From: Gambelia wislizenii
Lineage: Eukaryota > Chordata > Lepidosauria > Squamata > Crotaphytidae
Reading direction: 5' to 3'
NCBI GenBank assembly: GCA_030847615.1
Contig: JAUMIR010000003.1
Coordinates: forward strand, 285,008,265 to 285,072,264
Length of the DNA stretch: 64,000 nucleotides
This document shows, piece by piece, positions 1-9,800 of this stretch (its first letter is position 1; each line of letters begins with the position of its first letter). The notes beneath the pieces are model-generated. The model saw only the letters and a list, made by a program, of their open reading frames with translations. It was not told the origin of the DNA and did not search any database. Made by a program: the position numbers and the translations under genes.

Positions 1-222
1 ACTAGACTGAAGACACTTTGGAGTATTGTTGTATGTTTAAAAGTTTCTTAGTACATTTTGAAGTTATGTCAGTGTTAATCATTATTAGTGATTAGCATAG
101 TAATCCATTTTCTTCTTTATTAGCGTCTTCTGTTAAACCTTTGCGCAGCTGCTTACATAAAGGTAAAAAAAAGAAAGAAAGTGCAAAAGCAAACACACAG
201 CTTTTCAATAATAGTAACTCAC

Positions 223-358
223 ATGGACCAAACATCTATTTTGGGACCATATTTTTTCCTTGCAAGAAGCTCAGGTGCTGCGTAGGCTGGACTGCCACAC
301 TGTGTGCTGAATGGATCAGTGTATCCCAAGATACTTGCACAGTTGCTCAAGCCAAAAT
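223..358 (-). CDS. HUNK: HUNK kinase exon: DFG, activation loop and APE motif (partial gene)
   Basis: Coding exon of a protein kinase, read on the minus strand. The acceptor AG is at 359-360 and the donor GT at 221-222. The exon opens with the last two bases of the DFG aspartate codon, whose G comes from 4681. It then encodes FGLSNC, an activation loop with the stretch [13 protein letters not shown], and KIDVWS, and ends with two bases of a split codon. The GSPAYAAPE block is the substrate-binding P+1 loop and APE anchor of AMPK/SNF1-related kinases; the threonine before QCGSP is where upstream kinases usually phosphorylate this family. From memory of the family, the match is to HUNK (hormonally up-regulated Neu-associated kinase). 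No stop or frameshift interrupts the 136-bp exon. The rest of the C-lobe and the long C-terminal tail lie to the left of the window. Confidence 0.95.
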
Positions 359-1160
359 CTGTGAAAAAGAAAATAAACTGACTTTTAAGCACTGCACATG
401 AGAACAAGAACAACCTCCCAAAATGTGTCCTTTGCTGCCATCAGTGTGATTTCATTTGTCCACCTAAAAGCTCTGTTGAATTTAGTTAAGCTTCTCTGTA
501 AAAACAAACAAAAAACTGCCTTGATATTTTAAAATATATAATGACACATGCAGATCTTGCTGTATTTATTGTATTTTTTTTATCGTATGCCCTTTCTAGA
601 GTTATTTAACATGAAAATCAGTATTAAAAGTTTCTTAAATAAACAACATAGATGGGCGAACTGTAAATAGGACAATAAATTTAAATAACCCTTAAGAAGA
701 AAGATTCCAGTATTAAGTGCAGATATCTAAGTTGATGTATATAAAAAATAAATGCTCCCTGATGTAAATCCAATCTAGTTAGAACAATGGGACTTAATTT
801 ATTTTTCAATCTCCCTTTGTACCCCTTAGAGCTGCCCGAAAACCTGTTTGCCAGATCAGGATTATGCCTATGGAGCTACATGGGAAGGGGAGATCACCTC
901 TTTCTACTTCTGCTGCATTCCAATATTCTACCAATGGAAATCCTGTGTTCGTATCCTATTTGTGATACCAGAGCATCTATATGAGACAGTGCATTCTTAA
1001 GACCCAATTCTGATTTTTTTAAAAATACCATGAAACAGTGTCTGGTGGCATTTCTTAGAAAGTAGTACAGTTCTCAGTTCCTGTGTCAAGCTTCTGCAAC
1101 CTGTTAAGTATACAGCATCATGCTTCTCTTGAGAGCACACAACAGCTCATTCTTCAAAAT
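359..1160. other. Intron 3 sequence without recognised features
   Basis: AT-rich intron DNA between the DFG exon and the first BovB fragment. I see no exon, tandem array or repeat family I can name. The run of A/T near 520-560 is ordinary low complexity. Confidence 0.6.
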
Positions 1161-1612
1161 AATGACGACTGAGGATCTACACCAATTGAAATAGTAAAAT
1201 AATTCCTATTCCTTGGATCAATCATAGTCCAGAAAGGAGACTGCAGACAGGAAAAGAGAAGACTAGGAACTGGGAAGGACAGCTATGAAAGAACTGGCTG
1301 GATAAGATCATAAAATGCAAATGTATAAAACTGAGCACTAAAGTCAGGATTGTTCAAACCATCATATTTCCTATCACCATGTACAGATCTGAGAGCCAGA
1401 CAGTGAAGAAAGCTGATAGGAAGAAAATAAACTCATATGAGATGTGATATTGGAGAAGAGTGCTAAAATCCAGTGACTGGTCAAAAGACAAACAAATGGA
1501 TCTTAGAACAGATCAAGCGTGGACTCTCATTAGAAGCCAAGATGACCAGATTGAGGCTGTCATACTTCAGACACATCATGAGAAGGAATGGCTCACTAGA
1601 AAAGTCAATAAT
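1160..1612 (+). mobile_element. BovB LINE fragment, 3' part (first piece)
   Basis: Decayed C-terminal reverse-transcriptase region and 3' end of a BovB (RTE clade) LINE. At 1470-1600 the frames still spell parts of the BovB C-terminus (KTNKWILEQIK, LSYFRHIMRRNGSLEKS). The element resumes at 1807 after an inserted L2 tail. There are many stops and frameshifts, so it is an inactive fossil. Confidence 0.85.
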
Positions 1613-1783
1613 GTTATTTTTATTTTTTATTTTTATTTTTTGTATTTTTAAACTATGTTTTAATTATTAAATTATTTAATTGTATTTTAGGGGGGTGGGT
1701 GGGGTTGAGGGTATGGATGTATATTTTAATTGTTGTAAGCCACCCCGATTGTGTTTCATAGAGGGGCGGGATATAAATAAAAT

Positions 1784-1806
<23 letters not shown>
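1613..1806 (+). mobile_element. L2-type LINE 3' tail inserted in BovB
   Basis: Only the 3' UTR is present: a T-rich stretch, a G-rich run near 1690, then the L2-family end GTAAGCCACCCCGATTG at about 1735, GAGGGGCGGGATATAAAT, and a (GAT)n tail. The same 3' end closes the fuller L2 copy at 8261-9245. It separates two halves of one BovB copy, so it is the younger insertion. Confidence 0.85.

Positions 1807-1816
<10 letters not shown>
1784..1816 (+). repeat. (GAT)n microsatellite, tail of the L2 insertion
   Basis: About ten GAT/ATG units directly at the 3' end of the inserted L2, ending in the resumed BovB sequence ATGCTAGGAAAGG. Confidence 0.9.
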
Positions 1817-1995
1817 CTAGGAAAGGTGGAGGGAAAAAGAGAGGAAGACTGCACACTAGGTGGATAGACTCAATCAAGGGAGACACAGGCCTGAATCTGC
1901 AGGACCTAAGCAGGGTGGTTGAGGACAGGGGGTCTTGGAGATGTCTTACCCATGGGGTTGCAATGAATAAAAACCAAATCAAGGGCAGTTAACAC
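1807..1995 (+). mobile_element. BovB LINE fragment, 3' end (second piece)
   Basis: Continuation of the BovB copy broken at 1612. It has the GGTGGATAGACTCAATCAAGG block and the typical end GGGGTTGCAATGAATAAAAA to AGGGCAGTTAACACCAAC, which is the same 3' end used by Sauria SINEs. Confidence 0.85.
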
Positions 1996-2004
1996 CAACA
2001 ATGT

Positions 2005-2210
2005 TAATGCTGATGCGACCTTTGTTTAGGCAGATATATTTTCCCTAAAATATTCAAGGGTAGTAGCCATGTTGTCCATGCAGCAAAATACAACAAATTC
2101 AAAAGGCACAAAACAGTGATATCTTTATTGGGCCAACTAAAAAGCACAAAATACATCATGGAAGTTTTCAAAGCTTCACCAGCTTCTTCATCAGGCAAAG
2201 ATGTTAAAAA
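2005..2210 (-). repeat. Unclassified interspersed repeat with CTGATGA...GAAAAC core
   Basis: Read on the minus strand it contains GCCTGATGAAGAAGCTGG, then TTGGCCCAATAAAG, then a block ending in CATGGCTACTACCC. I recognise it as a common amniote interspersed repeat resembling the ends of Penelope-like elements, but I cannot name the family with certainty. Confidence 0.5.
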
Positions 2211-2639
2211 TCATACAGGAGAAGAAAAGTGATTATCTTAGAATCACAGGCCTACATTTTGTCTTATTTCTGTTGTCAGTTAAGATGGTCTAGAGAGATA
2301 CTGATGCAGGCAGAGGCCCTCTCCCTTCTTGGCTATGTGGGGACAGGGGACAAAGGGCAGTAAAACACAGGCAATAAAATTTCAACTCCATTATCAACAG
2401 CTAAGAAATTTCCAGTGAGATCCAGGCTATCTCTGTGCTGTGAGAGGCTAACTACCTCTTCCTTAGGCAGAGAACATCTTTTTTTTATTTTTTGTTCTCT
2501 GCTAAGAAGAAAATGGGGCTGTATTAGTTAACAACACTAGTTGGGTGGACATTTAACACTCCTCTACTCATAGGCAGTGAGCCTGATCCAGATAAAGTCC
2601 CTGTATGCTTTTTTAAAAATAAATGATAAAGGTCTTCTC

Positions 2640-3060
2640 TAGATGGGCTATTTACCCCATCCTGGCCCCATCTTGGAGCCTTGCAGCCCTAACGACACAG
2701 AGTTTTTGCCCCGTTTTTGCCCCAGGCAGTCCTAACAATGCCTGTTAAAGCCTGTTACACCATTCTGTTAAAATACCCAGGAAAAACTGCTTCAGCTGGG
2801 GGGAAACGGAGCTGGCCACATGACCGCAGAAGCCCGTACTGCCACATTGGTCCATCACCACAGCTGCTGTCCATGTTGCTCTCTCCGCAGCTAAGAAGCA
2901 GACTGGCAGCAATGTGATCAGGGCTGGCCACATGCATGGGGCCTTGAACATATGCTGCAGGCCTCCTGCCTGGCATCAGAGAGAACGATGCAGATGGCAG
3001 CAGGGGCGGCTGCAGAGACAGGCCAGTTTGCCTATCCAGACTTCATCCCATTTTGTTCAG
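2640..3060 (+). repeat. Foldback non-autonomous element, family F copy 1
   Basis: Its left end (GATGGGCTATTTACCCC at 2643, CCATCTTGGAGCC near 2668) matches, reverse-complemented, the right end of the block at 21957-22445. The right part (CATATGCTGCAGGCCTCC at 2948, CAGAGACAGGCCAGTTTGC at 3013) matches that block's right-hand arm. It has no coding capacity and looks like a MITE, but no clear target duplication was seen. Confidence 0.55.
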
Positions 3061-4195
3061 GTAATGGGAGCATATTCTGGCCATTGTAGATGAGGCCAAA
3101 AGTCTTCTGGAACTTTGACATAATGTGTAGTTAGACCCAAACTAAAAGGAGACAAAGATAAAATGTGGGATTCCCCATCCCCACCCACCAAACCCTTAAT
3201 CCTTCAAATACCCTACACCATTTAAGCAATTTATGTGCAATATCATGCAGACCTTTGTCTCATTCATTAATTTTCTGGCCTAATTTTCAACAGTTTTCAT
3301 CACCTGATGTACTGAAGCCTGGGAGTACTGTAACAGTCATCTAGCATTGCCTGCATATTCAGACTCACTGCTGCTAGAAAATGTGTAGGCACAGAATTAA
3401 ATACATAAGCAGATGTTCTTGTAAGGGGAGTATTTTCCTTTCAATGCCCACAACTAGCTTTAATCGGAGTTATAAACAGATAGTGAAAGAAGATGACTAA
3501 TCTATAGTGTCTGCAGAAGTTGGATGTAGAGTGAATGCAGCTGAGAGATAGTGCATGCAATCAAGGAGCCATTGACAAATTACAGAAATGTCTCCATAAC
3601 CAAACTCTAATTCTAATTTTCCAGATGAGTATGTTGAGTGTAGCATGACTCCTTTTGCCTCGTGCTGTGTGAGTAAGCCCCAAGTGGCTGTGGCACAGGG
3701 AGAAGCCAATGCTTGGAACTGAAGCTCTCAACCCCGCACAAGATGAAAAAGCCAAGGACAATGGTAGAGTGTAAAGTAGAAGTCTTTTCTTCATTCCCTT
3801 AAATCGTGAACACTTTGTAGAACAAAAGGGTGACATTAATGGCCTATTTCCCAAGATACTCTTCTGATTTATTGTATTTTCTTTGTGATGTCTTTATGTT
3901 GACTTTCTACATGTTGAAATATTGGCATTTCCCCATTCCTCAAGATGCTGTGTTTCTACAGGGAAAGCTCAGGCACCACATTTATTAGTGGCAAAAATGG
4001 TGACAGAAAAGACACTTTAGTATAGGAAAACAGAAATCCACCACACACTGTTCAAATGACAATTGTACTTCTAGGAGCTATCAGTCAAATTAAACAACGG
4101 CAATTTCTCACATTACCTACTGCATTGCCCTCTTGAATATTTTTAGAGATAATGTTAGCATCACTTGTGAAAATGGCTCTTATTGCTCTAGTTTT
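3061..4195. other. Intron 3 sequence without recognised features
   Basis: I see no exon, repeat family or structured array in this 1.1-kb stretch. Short ORFs on the minus strand (about 70-97 residues) have no motif I recognise. Confidence 0.55.
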
Positions 4196-4430
4196 GAGAG
4201 CCAGTGTGATGTAGTAGTTTGAATGTTGGACTAGGACTCTGGAAGCCAGGGTTCAAATCTAAGCTTACGCATGGAAATCCACTGGGTAACCTTGGGCAAG
4301 TCATATTCTCTCAGCCTCAGAGGAAGGCATGGGCAAGCCCACTCTGAATAAATCTTGCCAAGAAAGCCCTTTGAAAGGATCACCTTAGGGTCGCCATAAG
4401 TTGGAAACAACTTGAAGGCACACAACAATA
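4196..4430 (+). mobile_element. Sauria-type SINE
   Basis: Full-length tRNA-derived SINE. The head is GAGCCAGTGTGATGTAG with polymerase III box B GGTTCAAATCT. The middle is GGGTAACCTTGGGCAAGTCA. The 3' end is BovB-like: GGGTCGCCATAAGTTGG to GAAGGCACACAACAA. It would depend on BovB for mobilisation. Confidence 0.92.
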
Positions 4431-4680
4431 CCCTAATTTTATAAAGCAAATCTTATTCAGGGCAAATTAACTAATTCCCAAATGACAGGTTCAGGATTGG
4501 ACACTACCTAAAAGATGCTCTATACTCTTAGACAGCTACCGAAACTTCACTATTTTTACCACATTCCTCCATAAAGCACCCTTATATTTTGTTACATGGA
4601 GTACTGTGGCAATCCAGACCCTTCCTTGTATTATCACAGAAGAAGAAGCAGGCATTAACAATTTTAAAGGAGTTTCATAC

Positions 4681-4736
4681 CAATAAGTTTGATATTGTTG
4701 TCTTCATCCAACAAGAGATTTTCTATCTTCAAATCT
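4681..4736 (-). CDS. HUNK: HUNK kinase exon: catalytic loop (56-bp microexon-sized)
   Basis: A 56-bp exon, too short for an ORF scan and found by following splice phase. The acceptor AG is at 4737-4738 and the donor GT at 4679-4680. The first base completes the arginine of HRD begun at 19356-19357. Eighteen residues follow (DLKIENLLLDEDNNIKLI), and the last base (4681) starts the DFG aspartate. The catalytic base Asp is codon 4733-4735, with the metal-binding Asn six residues into the loop at 4718-4720. All catalytic-loop residues are intact, so this looks like a live kinase rather than a pseudokinase. The sequence agrees with HUNK; other AMPK-related kinases would fit the catalytic motif but not the neighbouring exons. 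Confidence 0.95.
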
Positions 4737-4894
4737 CTGAAACATATAAACATAGATAATGAGGATACCGAATAATGATGCTTTTGATGCTTCATTAGTT
4801 CCATTATTTAAAAGTTTCATGAACTACTGCCATTTTCCACTTGCATCAGACTGCTGTTCTGATTTTTGCAGATATAAAATACTAGTGGAATAAG

Positions 4895-5110
4895 AATGAG
4901 AGTGAGTGTGGTGTAGTGTTGGACTAGGACTAAGAGATGTCCCCTCAAATCCCTAGGAAAGCCATGACCCTTACTTAATAACCTTGGGCCTCTCTCCCTT
5001 TCTCATTGTAAACTACCTAACAGGGCAGGTCTCAGGATAAAACTGGACTAGGATCATGTATGTTGCCTGGAGCTCCTTGGAAGAAAGGTGGGAAATAAAA
5101 ATACCAATAA
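4895..5110 (+). mobile_element. tRNA-headed SINE with a different 3' end
   Basis: The head resembles the Sauria SINE (GTGTGGTGTAGTGTTGGAC), but the tail is ATTGTAAACTACCT to GAAAGGTGGGAAATAAAAAT, an L2-like ending. It may be a chimeric or L2-mobilised SINE subfamily. Ends are approximate. Confidence 0.6.
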
Positions 5111-5423
5111 AGAGACGCATCTCATGTGCTGATAAAGTGTTTAAAAGCCCAATGCATTTCAGTCTATGAATATTTTGAGGCTTTCTTCAGGGAGCTATAA
5201 AATACAAAAATTGTTATCTCCCTCTCTGAACCTGCCAGAGTCTTAAGATTCTCCAGGGAAGGCTTTCTCTCATTTCTACTACCATCAAATGCATTAGTCT
5301 TTTAAACAATTAAATATCACGTTATCACATCTTGAGATGTGCCGTCTTCATTTGCAAGTTCTATTGGACGCTATCCACTCTTGCTTTTTCAAGATATAAA
5401 TGGAACAAACTAATAAAACAAAT

Positions 5424-5437
5424 AAATAAGCAATATG
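5424..5437 (+). repeat. Target-site duplication, left copy, of the Penelope-like element
   Basis: AAATAAGCAATATG, repeated exactly at 6487-6500. Confidence 0.9.
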
Positions 5438-6486
5438 TGAAGTCGAAGGCTTTCATGGCCGGCATCCATAGATTTTCCTTGGGTTTTTTTCTGGGCTGTG
5501 AGGCCGTGTTCTGGAAGAGTTTACTTCTGACGTTTCACCTGCATCTGTGGCTGGCAATTGCAGAGAATGGTTGGGTAGGAGCGTGTGTGGAGTTTATATC
5601 CTGTGAACTCCTGCTGGGGAAAATATATAAATTTGTGTATTTGAATGGTTAGTTTCCGGGTATAGAAATGCAAGGAGGATTAGTATCTGTTTGGCTAATG
5701 GTTGGTTGATGGCCCATTATCTGCTGGAAATTCCCCTGTCCCTATGTGGAATTCCTTTGTAAGTGTTGAGTTTAGAGTCTATTGTTTTTCAGGACTGGAA
5801 GCCAGATTTTGTTTACTTTTAGGGTTTCTTCTCGCCTGTTGAAGTTGTCCAGGTGTTTGTGGATTTCAATAGCATACCATGCAGCTGTGGACAAGTTTAT
5901 ATAGCGACCACTAAACGCAGTGTGCAAACACAAATCAAGGAACATGAGAGGCACTGCAGACTGGGACAGCCAGAAAAATCAGCAGTAGCAGAACATGTTA
6001 TAAACCAACCTGGACACAAAATGTTATTTAAAAATACAGAAATTCTGGACCAGGCCAACAACAATCATGTCAGAATGCACTGAGGAGCTATTGAAATCCA
6101 CAAACACCTTAATAACTTCAACAGGAAAGAAGAAACCTAAAAGTAAACAAAATCTGGCTTTCAGTTTTGAAAAACAATAGAACCAAACTCAACACTTACA
6201 AAGGAATTCCACCCAAGGACAGGGGGATTTTTAGCAGATAATGGGCCATCAACCAACCATTAGCCAAACAGTTACTAATCCTCCTTGCATTTCTATACCC
6301 ACAAACTAACCGTTCAAATATACAAATTTACATATACTGTACTCCCCAACAGGGGTTCACAGTATATAAACTCCACACACACTCCTACCCAACCATTTTC
6401 TGATGATACCAGCCACAGATGCAGGCGAAACATCAAAAGTAAACTCTTTCAGAACACGGCCTCACAGCCTAGAAAAAACCCAAGGA
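5438..6486 (+). mobile_element. Penelope-like element, 5'-truncated, with inverted arms and GIY-YIG remnant
   Basis: A 1,049-bp insertion with a 14-bp direct repeat on both sides. The central 5853-6083 region encodes the GIY-YIG endonuclease end of a Penelope-like element: CGQVYIATTKRSVQTQIKEH, then EKSAVAEHVINQPGHK. An opal stop at 6081-6083 sits where the family has arginine, as expected from CGA-to-TGA decay. The right arm 6087-6486 continues the ORF (AIEIHKHLNNFNRKE) and then the 3' end. The left arm 5438-5870 is the same sequence in reverse orientation, so the element is a large imperfect palindrome. Upstream reverse-transcriptase sequence is missing. It cannot be active. Confidence 0.88.
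6400..6431 (+). ncRNA. Hammerhead-ribozyme-like core in the Penelope-like element
   Basis: CTGATGA at 6400-6406 and GAAAC at 6427-6431 are separated by a segment whose ends can pair (CC with GG), which is the conserved-core order of a hammerhead ribozyme. Penelope-like elements are known to carry such motifs. The mirror copy on the minus strand keeps GAAAC near 5533-5537 but has lost CTGATGA. Cleavage competence here is doubtful because stem II is weakened. Confidence 0.5.
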
Positions 6487-6500
6487 AAATAAGCAATATG
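6487..6500 (+). repeat. Target-site duplication, right copy, of the Penelope-like element
   Basis: Identical to 5424-5437 over 14 bases. Confidence 0.9.
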
Positions 6501-6945
6501 GTAAAAGCATCTTAAAAAGAAATAAATACATATAAGGATGAAGAGTGCTACTTTATTCAGACAACCCAGGTGGTTGCCTAATAAATACACATGACTTGGA
6601 TCACAATCCATCTAGCCAGTCTCCTACACAAGCCTCACTGATATTCATGGGAGCTATCTGAGAGTATTATGGGTGTACGTTGTAATGGTGCTATTCTGCA
6701 CTGTAGGAGCTATTATGAAATCATATTAAGAGGGCAATCCTCATTTGTAAAAATACTCATTGGATTTTTAGCTAGCCAACCCCAGATAACTTTTTTTTTT
6801 TTTTTACAGAGAAAACAATTCCAGTGGTCAAGGATATTGCATAAAGAGGTAAGTTATGATTCCTTTTTTAAAAAAATACAGTAATTCTAAACCTAAAGAA
6901 ATTTAAACATAATAAAGCTGAAATCTATATATCACAATGACATAA

Positions 6946-7086
6946 ATCAGGGCTGGCCAAATTGTGGCCCTCCAGATGCAGCTGGACTAGCATGCCCAGC
7001 AGGCTTCACCACTGGTTATGCTGGATAGGACTGATGGGAACCATAGCTCCATATCATCTAAAGGGTCATAAATTGCCTGCCCTGAT
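6946..7086 (+). mobile_element. hAT-like MITE
   Basis: Starts CAGGGCTGGCCAAATTGTGG and ends AATTGCCTGCCCTG, imperfect terminal inverted repeats. The interior has the squamate pattern CCCTCCAGATG and CTGGACTAGCATGCCCAGC. No clean 8-bp target duplication is visible. Related decayed copies lie near 53741, 55025, 55790 and 57340. Confidence 0.6.
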
Positions 7087-7151
7087 ATAAGCGAAAGGCA
7101 GAGAAAATGACTCACTGACTTTAAAGCAAAGTTTAGAAAACTTGTGACCTT

Positions 7152-7583
7152 TATTACTAGCATAATTTAGGAGGTGACACAGTTGAATAATTGGGGGGGG
7201 GGGAAGGAAAAAAAAGCACAAATGGAAAAGGAGTTAATACAAAGATAAAAGAAAATAAAGAAAAATATGTGGGGGAAGGGAACTTACATGGGAAAGACAG
7301 AGAAAGATGCATAATAAAAATAGGAAAGAAAATGGAACCAAGAAGGAAGTCATACTGTATGTAAAGAGGGAGAGAATAAGATAAAATGTGAATAAATAAA
7401 CGATAAACAATCATGTGTATATTATAAATAATTTAATAACATGAAGTGTAAGGTAAATGAATGGATGGAAATCTATTTAGAAGGTATGGATGTTTCTATG
7501 GATGTATATGTATGTATGTATATAAGTATATGTATATGTTTTAATAACAATAAAAAATTTTAAAAAGTAAAAAAAAATAATAT
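7152..7583 (+). mobile_element. Probable L1 3' end fragment
   Basis: A-rich sequence ending in TATATGTATATG, TTTTAATAACAATAAAAAAT and an A tail. TTGTGACCTT occurs at 7142-7151 and again at 7584-7593, a 10-bp target-site duplication that fits target-primed insertion. There is no coding sequence to confirm L1. Confidence 0.5.
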
Positions 7584-7607
7584 TTGTGACCTTGTGCACT
7601 TAAAGTA

Positions 7608-7837
7608 CAGTTGTCCCTCCACATTCACGGATTTGGCATTCACAGTTTTAAGTATTCACGACTTGAAAATATTCTTTAAAAAATAATAATCCAAAAAGCA
7701 AACCTTGATTTTGCCATCTTATATAAGGGACACCATTTTGCTATGCCATTGCATATAATGGGACTTGAGTATTCACCGATTTGGGTATTCACGGAGGGTC
7801 CTGGAACCAAACCCCAGCGAATGTGAAGGGACAACTG
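7608..7837 (+). mobile_element. Tigger-like MITE, copy 1
   Basis: 230-bp element with terminal inverted repeats CAGTTGTCCCTCCACATTC / GAATGTGAAGGGACAACTG and TA dinucleotides on both sides (7606-7607, 7838-7839). The subterminal text resembles mammalian MER2/Tigger ends (GGTCCTGGAACCAAACCCC). It is non-coding; a pogo/Tigger transposase would have moved it. Confidence 0.88.
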
Positions 7838-8053
7838 TACTGTAGATTCCTAAGGCAGCTCAATGGACCCCAAAGCCAGTTTTGCATTTCAAAAGGAAGC
7901 ATTTCTCAGAACTGCAGATTTTTCTTATAAATATTGCACAAGCCAAGTCTACTTGTTTTAGTATCAGTAGACTGAAAGTGTCAAAAGATTAAGCAATGAC
8001 TGCCAACAGACAAAATCTAAAATGCCTGCAAATAAATATATTAGGATCTTTCT

Positions 8054-8260
8054 TAGAATCATAGAGTTGGAAACGACCAAAAGGGCCATCCAATCCAACC
8101 CCCTGCCATGCAGAAATACACAATCAAATCATTCCCAACAGATGGCCATCCAGCCTCTCTTTAAAAACCTCCAAAGAAGGAGACTCCAGCACACTGCGAG
8201 GCAGTGTATTCCACTTCCGAACAGGTCAAACTGTCAGGAAGTTCTTCCGAATGTTTAGAT
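8054..8260 (-). mobile_element. CR1 LINE 3' end (left piece, split by L2)
   Basis: Reverse-strand CR1 3' UTR: AGAATCATAGAGTTGG, GGGCCATCCAATCCAACCCC, GATGGCCATCCAGCCTCT, and so on. It breaks at 8260 and resumes at 9246. TAGAT (8256-8260) is repeated at 9246-9250. Confidence 0.9.
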
Positions 8261-9207
8261 TCGGAGGTGCTCACAGTAGCGGCCCCCAAACCAGGAGTTG
8301 GGTTGCAACCTCCAGTCCTGGATGGGGTCACGCTCTCGGTTAAGGACTGTGTTCGCAGTCTGGGGGTGCTCCTTGATTCATCGCTTCAGATGACGAGTCA
8401 GGTGAATGCGACAGTCAGGAGCGCCTGTTATCAGCTTCGGCTGATACGCCAGCTGCGCCATTTCCTGGAAGTAAAGGACCTCGAGACTGTGGTGCACGTG
8501 CTGGTAACCTCTCGTCTAGATTTCTGCAATGCGCTCTACATGGGGCTGCCCTCATGCTTGGTCCGGAAACTTCAGTTGGTACAAAATATGGCAGCCAGAG
8601 TGGTCTCGGGAACATCTCGGAGAGACCATATAACTCCAGTGTTAAGATCTCTCCACTGGCTGCCTATCAGTTTCCGGGCCCAGTATAAGGTGTTGGTTAT
8701 TACCTTTAAAGCCCTAAATGGCTTGGGTCCAACTTATCTCCGGAACCGCCTCCTCCCATACAATCCTCCCCGTGCACTCCGGTCCTCTGGGAGGAATTTG
8801 CTTCAGCCACAAAAATCTAGGCTGTCTGCAACCTCCCAGAGGGCCTTTTCGGTAATCGCCCCCAAATTGTGGAATGACCTGCCGAACGAGATCCGTCAGA
8901 TAACAACCCTGAGTAGCTTTTAAAAAGCACTAAAGACGGATCTCTTTCGGCAGGCCTTTCCTAATTAGATCCCGGCCTCAGGGGATCCTTGCCTCTTTTA
9001 GTCCGCTGGCCATTTTTAGTATTTTATTGTATTTATTGTTTTTAATTGTTATTTTTTGATCAGTTGGTTTTAATTTATAATTGTTTAATATTTTTTTATG
9101 GGGGAGGGTGGGGTGGGGGATGTTTGGGGATTTTATCTGTATTGTATTTTAATTTTTGTAAGCCACCCCGATTGTTTTAACAGAGGGGCGGGGTATAAAT
9201 AAATAAA

Positions 9208-9245
<38 letters not shown>
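8261..9245 (+). mobile_element. L2-type LINE, ORF2 C-terminus and 3' end, nested in CR1
   Basis: 5'-truncated LINE. The reading frame to 8968 encodes the end of reverse transcriptase and its C-terminal region: SLGVLLDSSLQMTSQ, VTSRLDFCNALYMGLP, LQLVQNMAARVVSG, ITPVLRSLHWLPISFRAQYK, and LWNDLPNEIRQ. A single A-to-T nonsense change makes TAA at 8921-8923. Without it the frame would run to TAG at 8966-8968 (KALKTDLFRQAFPN). The 3' UTR ends GTAAGCCACCCCGATTG, GAGGGGCGGGGTATAAAT, then a (TTA)n tail. GC-rich relative to its surroundings and little decayed, so a fairly young insertion. The catalytic YADD motif is not included. Confidence 0.9.

Positions 9246-9246
<1 letters not shown>
9206..9246 (+). 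repeat. (TTA)n microsatellite, tail of the L2 insertion
   Basis: More than ten ATT/TTA units at the 3' end of the L2. Confidence 0.9.
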
Positions 9247-9247
<1 letters not shown>

Positions 9248-9800
9248 GATGGAATCTCTTTTCCTATAGTTTGAACCCATTGCTCCGTGTCCTAGCCTCT
9301 GGAGCAGCAGAAAACAAACTTGCCCCATCCTCTGTATGACATCCCTTCAAATATTTAACATGGCTATCATGTCCCCTCTCAACCTTCTCTTTTCCAGACT
9401 AAACATGTCCAACTCCCTAAGCCGCTCCTCATTGGGCATGGCTTCCAGACCTCCCACCATCCTGGTTGCCCTCCTCTGGACATGTTCCAGCTTCTCAATA
9501 TCCTTCATGAATTGTGGTGCCCGGAATTGGACACAGCATTCCAGAGGAGGTCTGACCAAAGCAGAATAGAGTGGCACTATTACTTCCCTTGATCTGGACA
9601 CTACTGTATACTCCTATTAATGTAGCCTAGAATTGCATTGGCTGTTTTAGCTGCTACATCACACTGCTGACTCATGTTCAGCTTGTGGTCTACTAAGACA
9701 CCTAGATCCCTTTTGCATGTACTGCCCTCAAGCCAGGTGTCACCGATCCTATATCTGTGCATTTCATTTTTACTGCCTTAGTGTAGTATCCTTTCCAATG
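9246..9800 (-). mobile_element. CR1 LINE ORF2 C-terminus (right piece)
   Basis: On the minus strand 9601-9347 encodes the CR1 C-terminal region ([56 protein letters not shown]). Beyond 9600 come the STWL-type CERDLG and HKLNM segments in decayed form. The 5' end is truncated near 9800. Confidence 0.9.

Noticed and set aside
4196..4270. tRNA genes at the heads of SINEs
   Set aside because: Box A and box B are present, but no tRNA cloverleaf is complete, and each continues into the SINE body.
8204..8923. A 239-residue ORF as a host gene
   Set aside because: From 8261 it is the C-terminus of an L2 LINE; the first 19 codons are CR1 3' UTR read through by chance.
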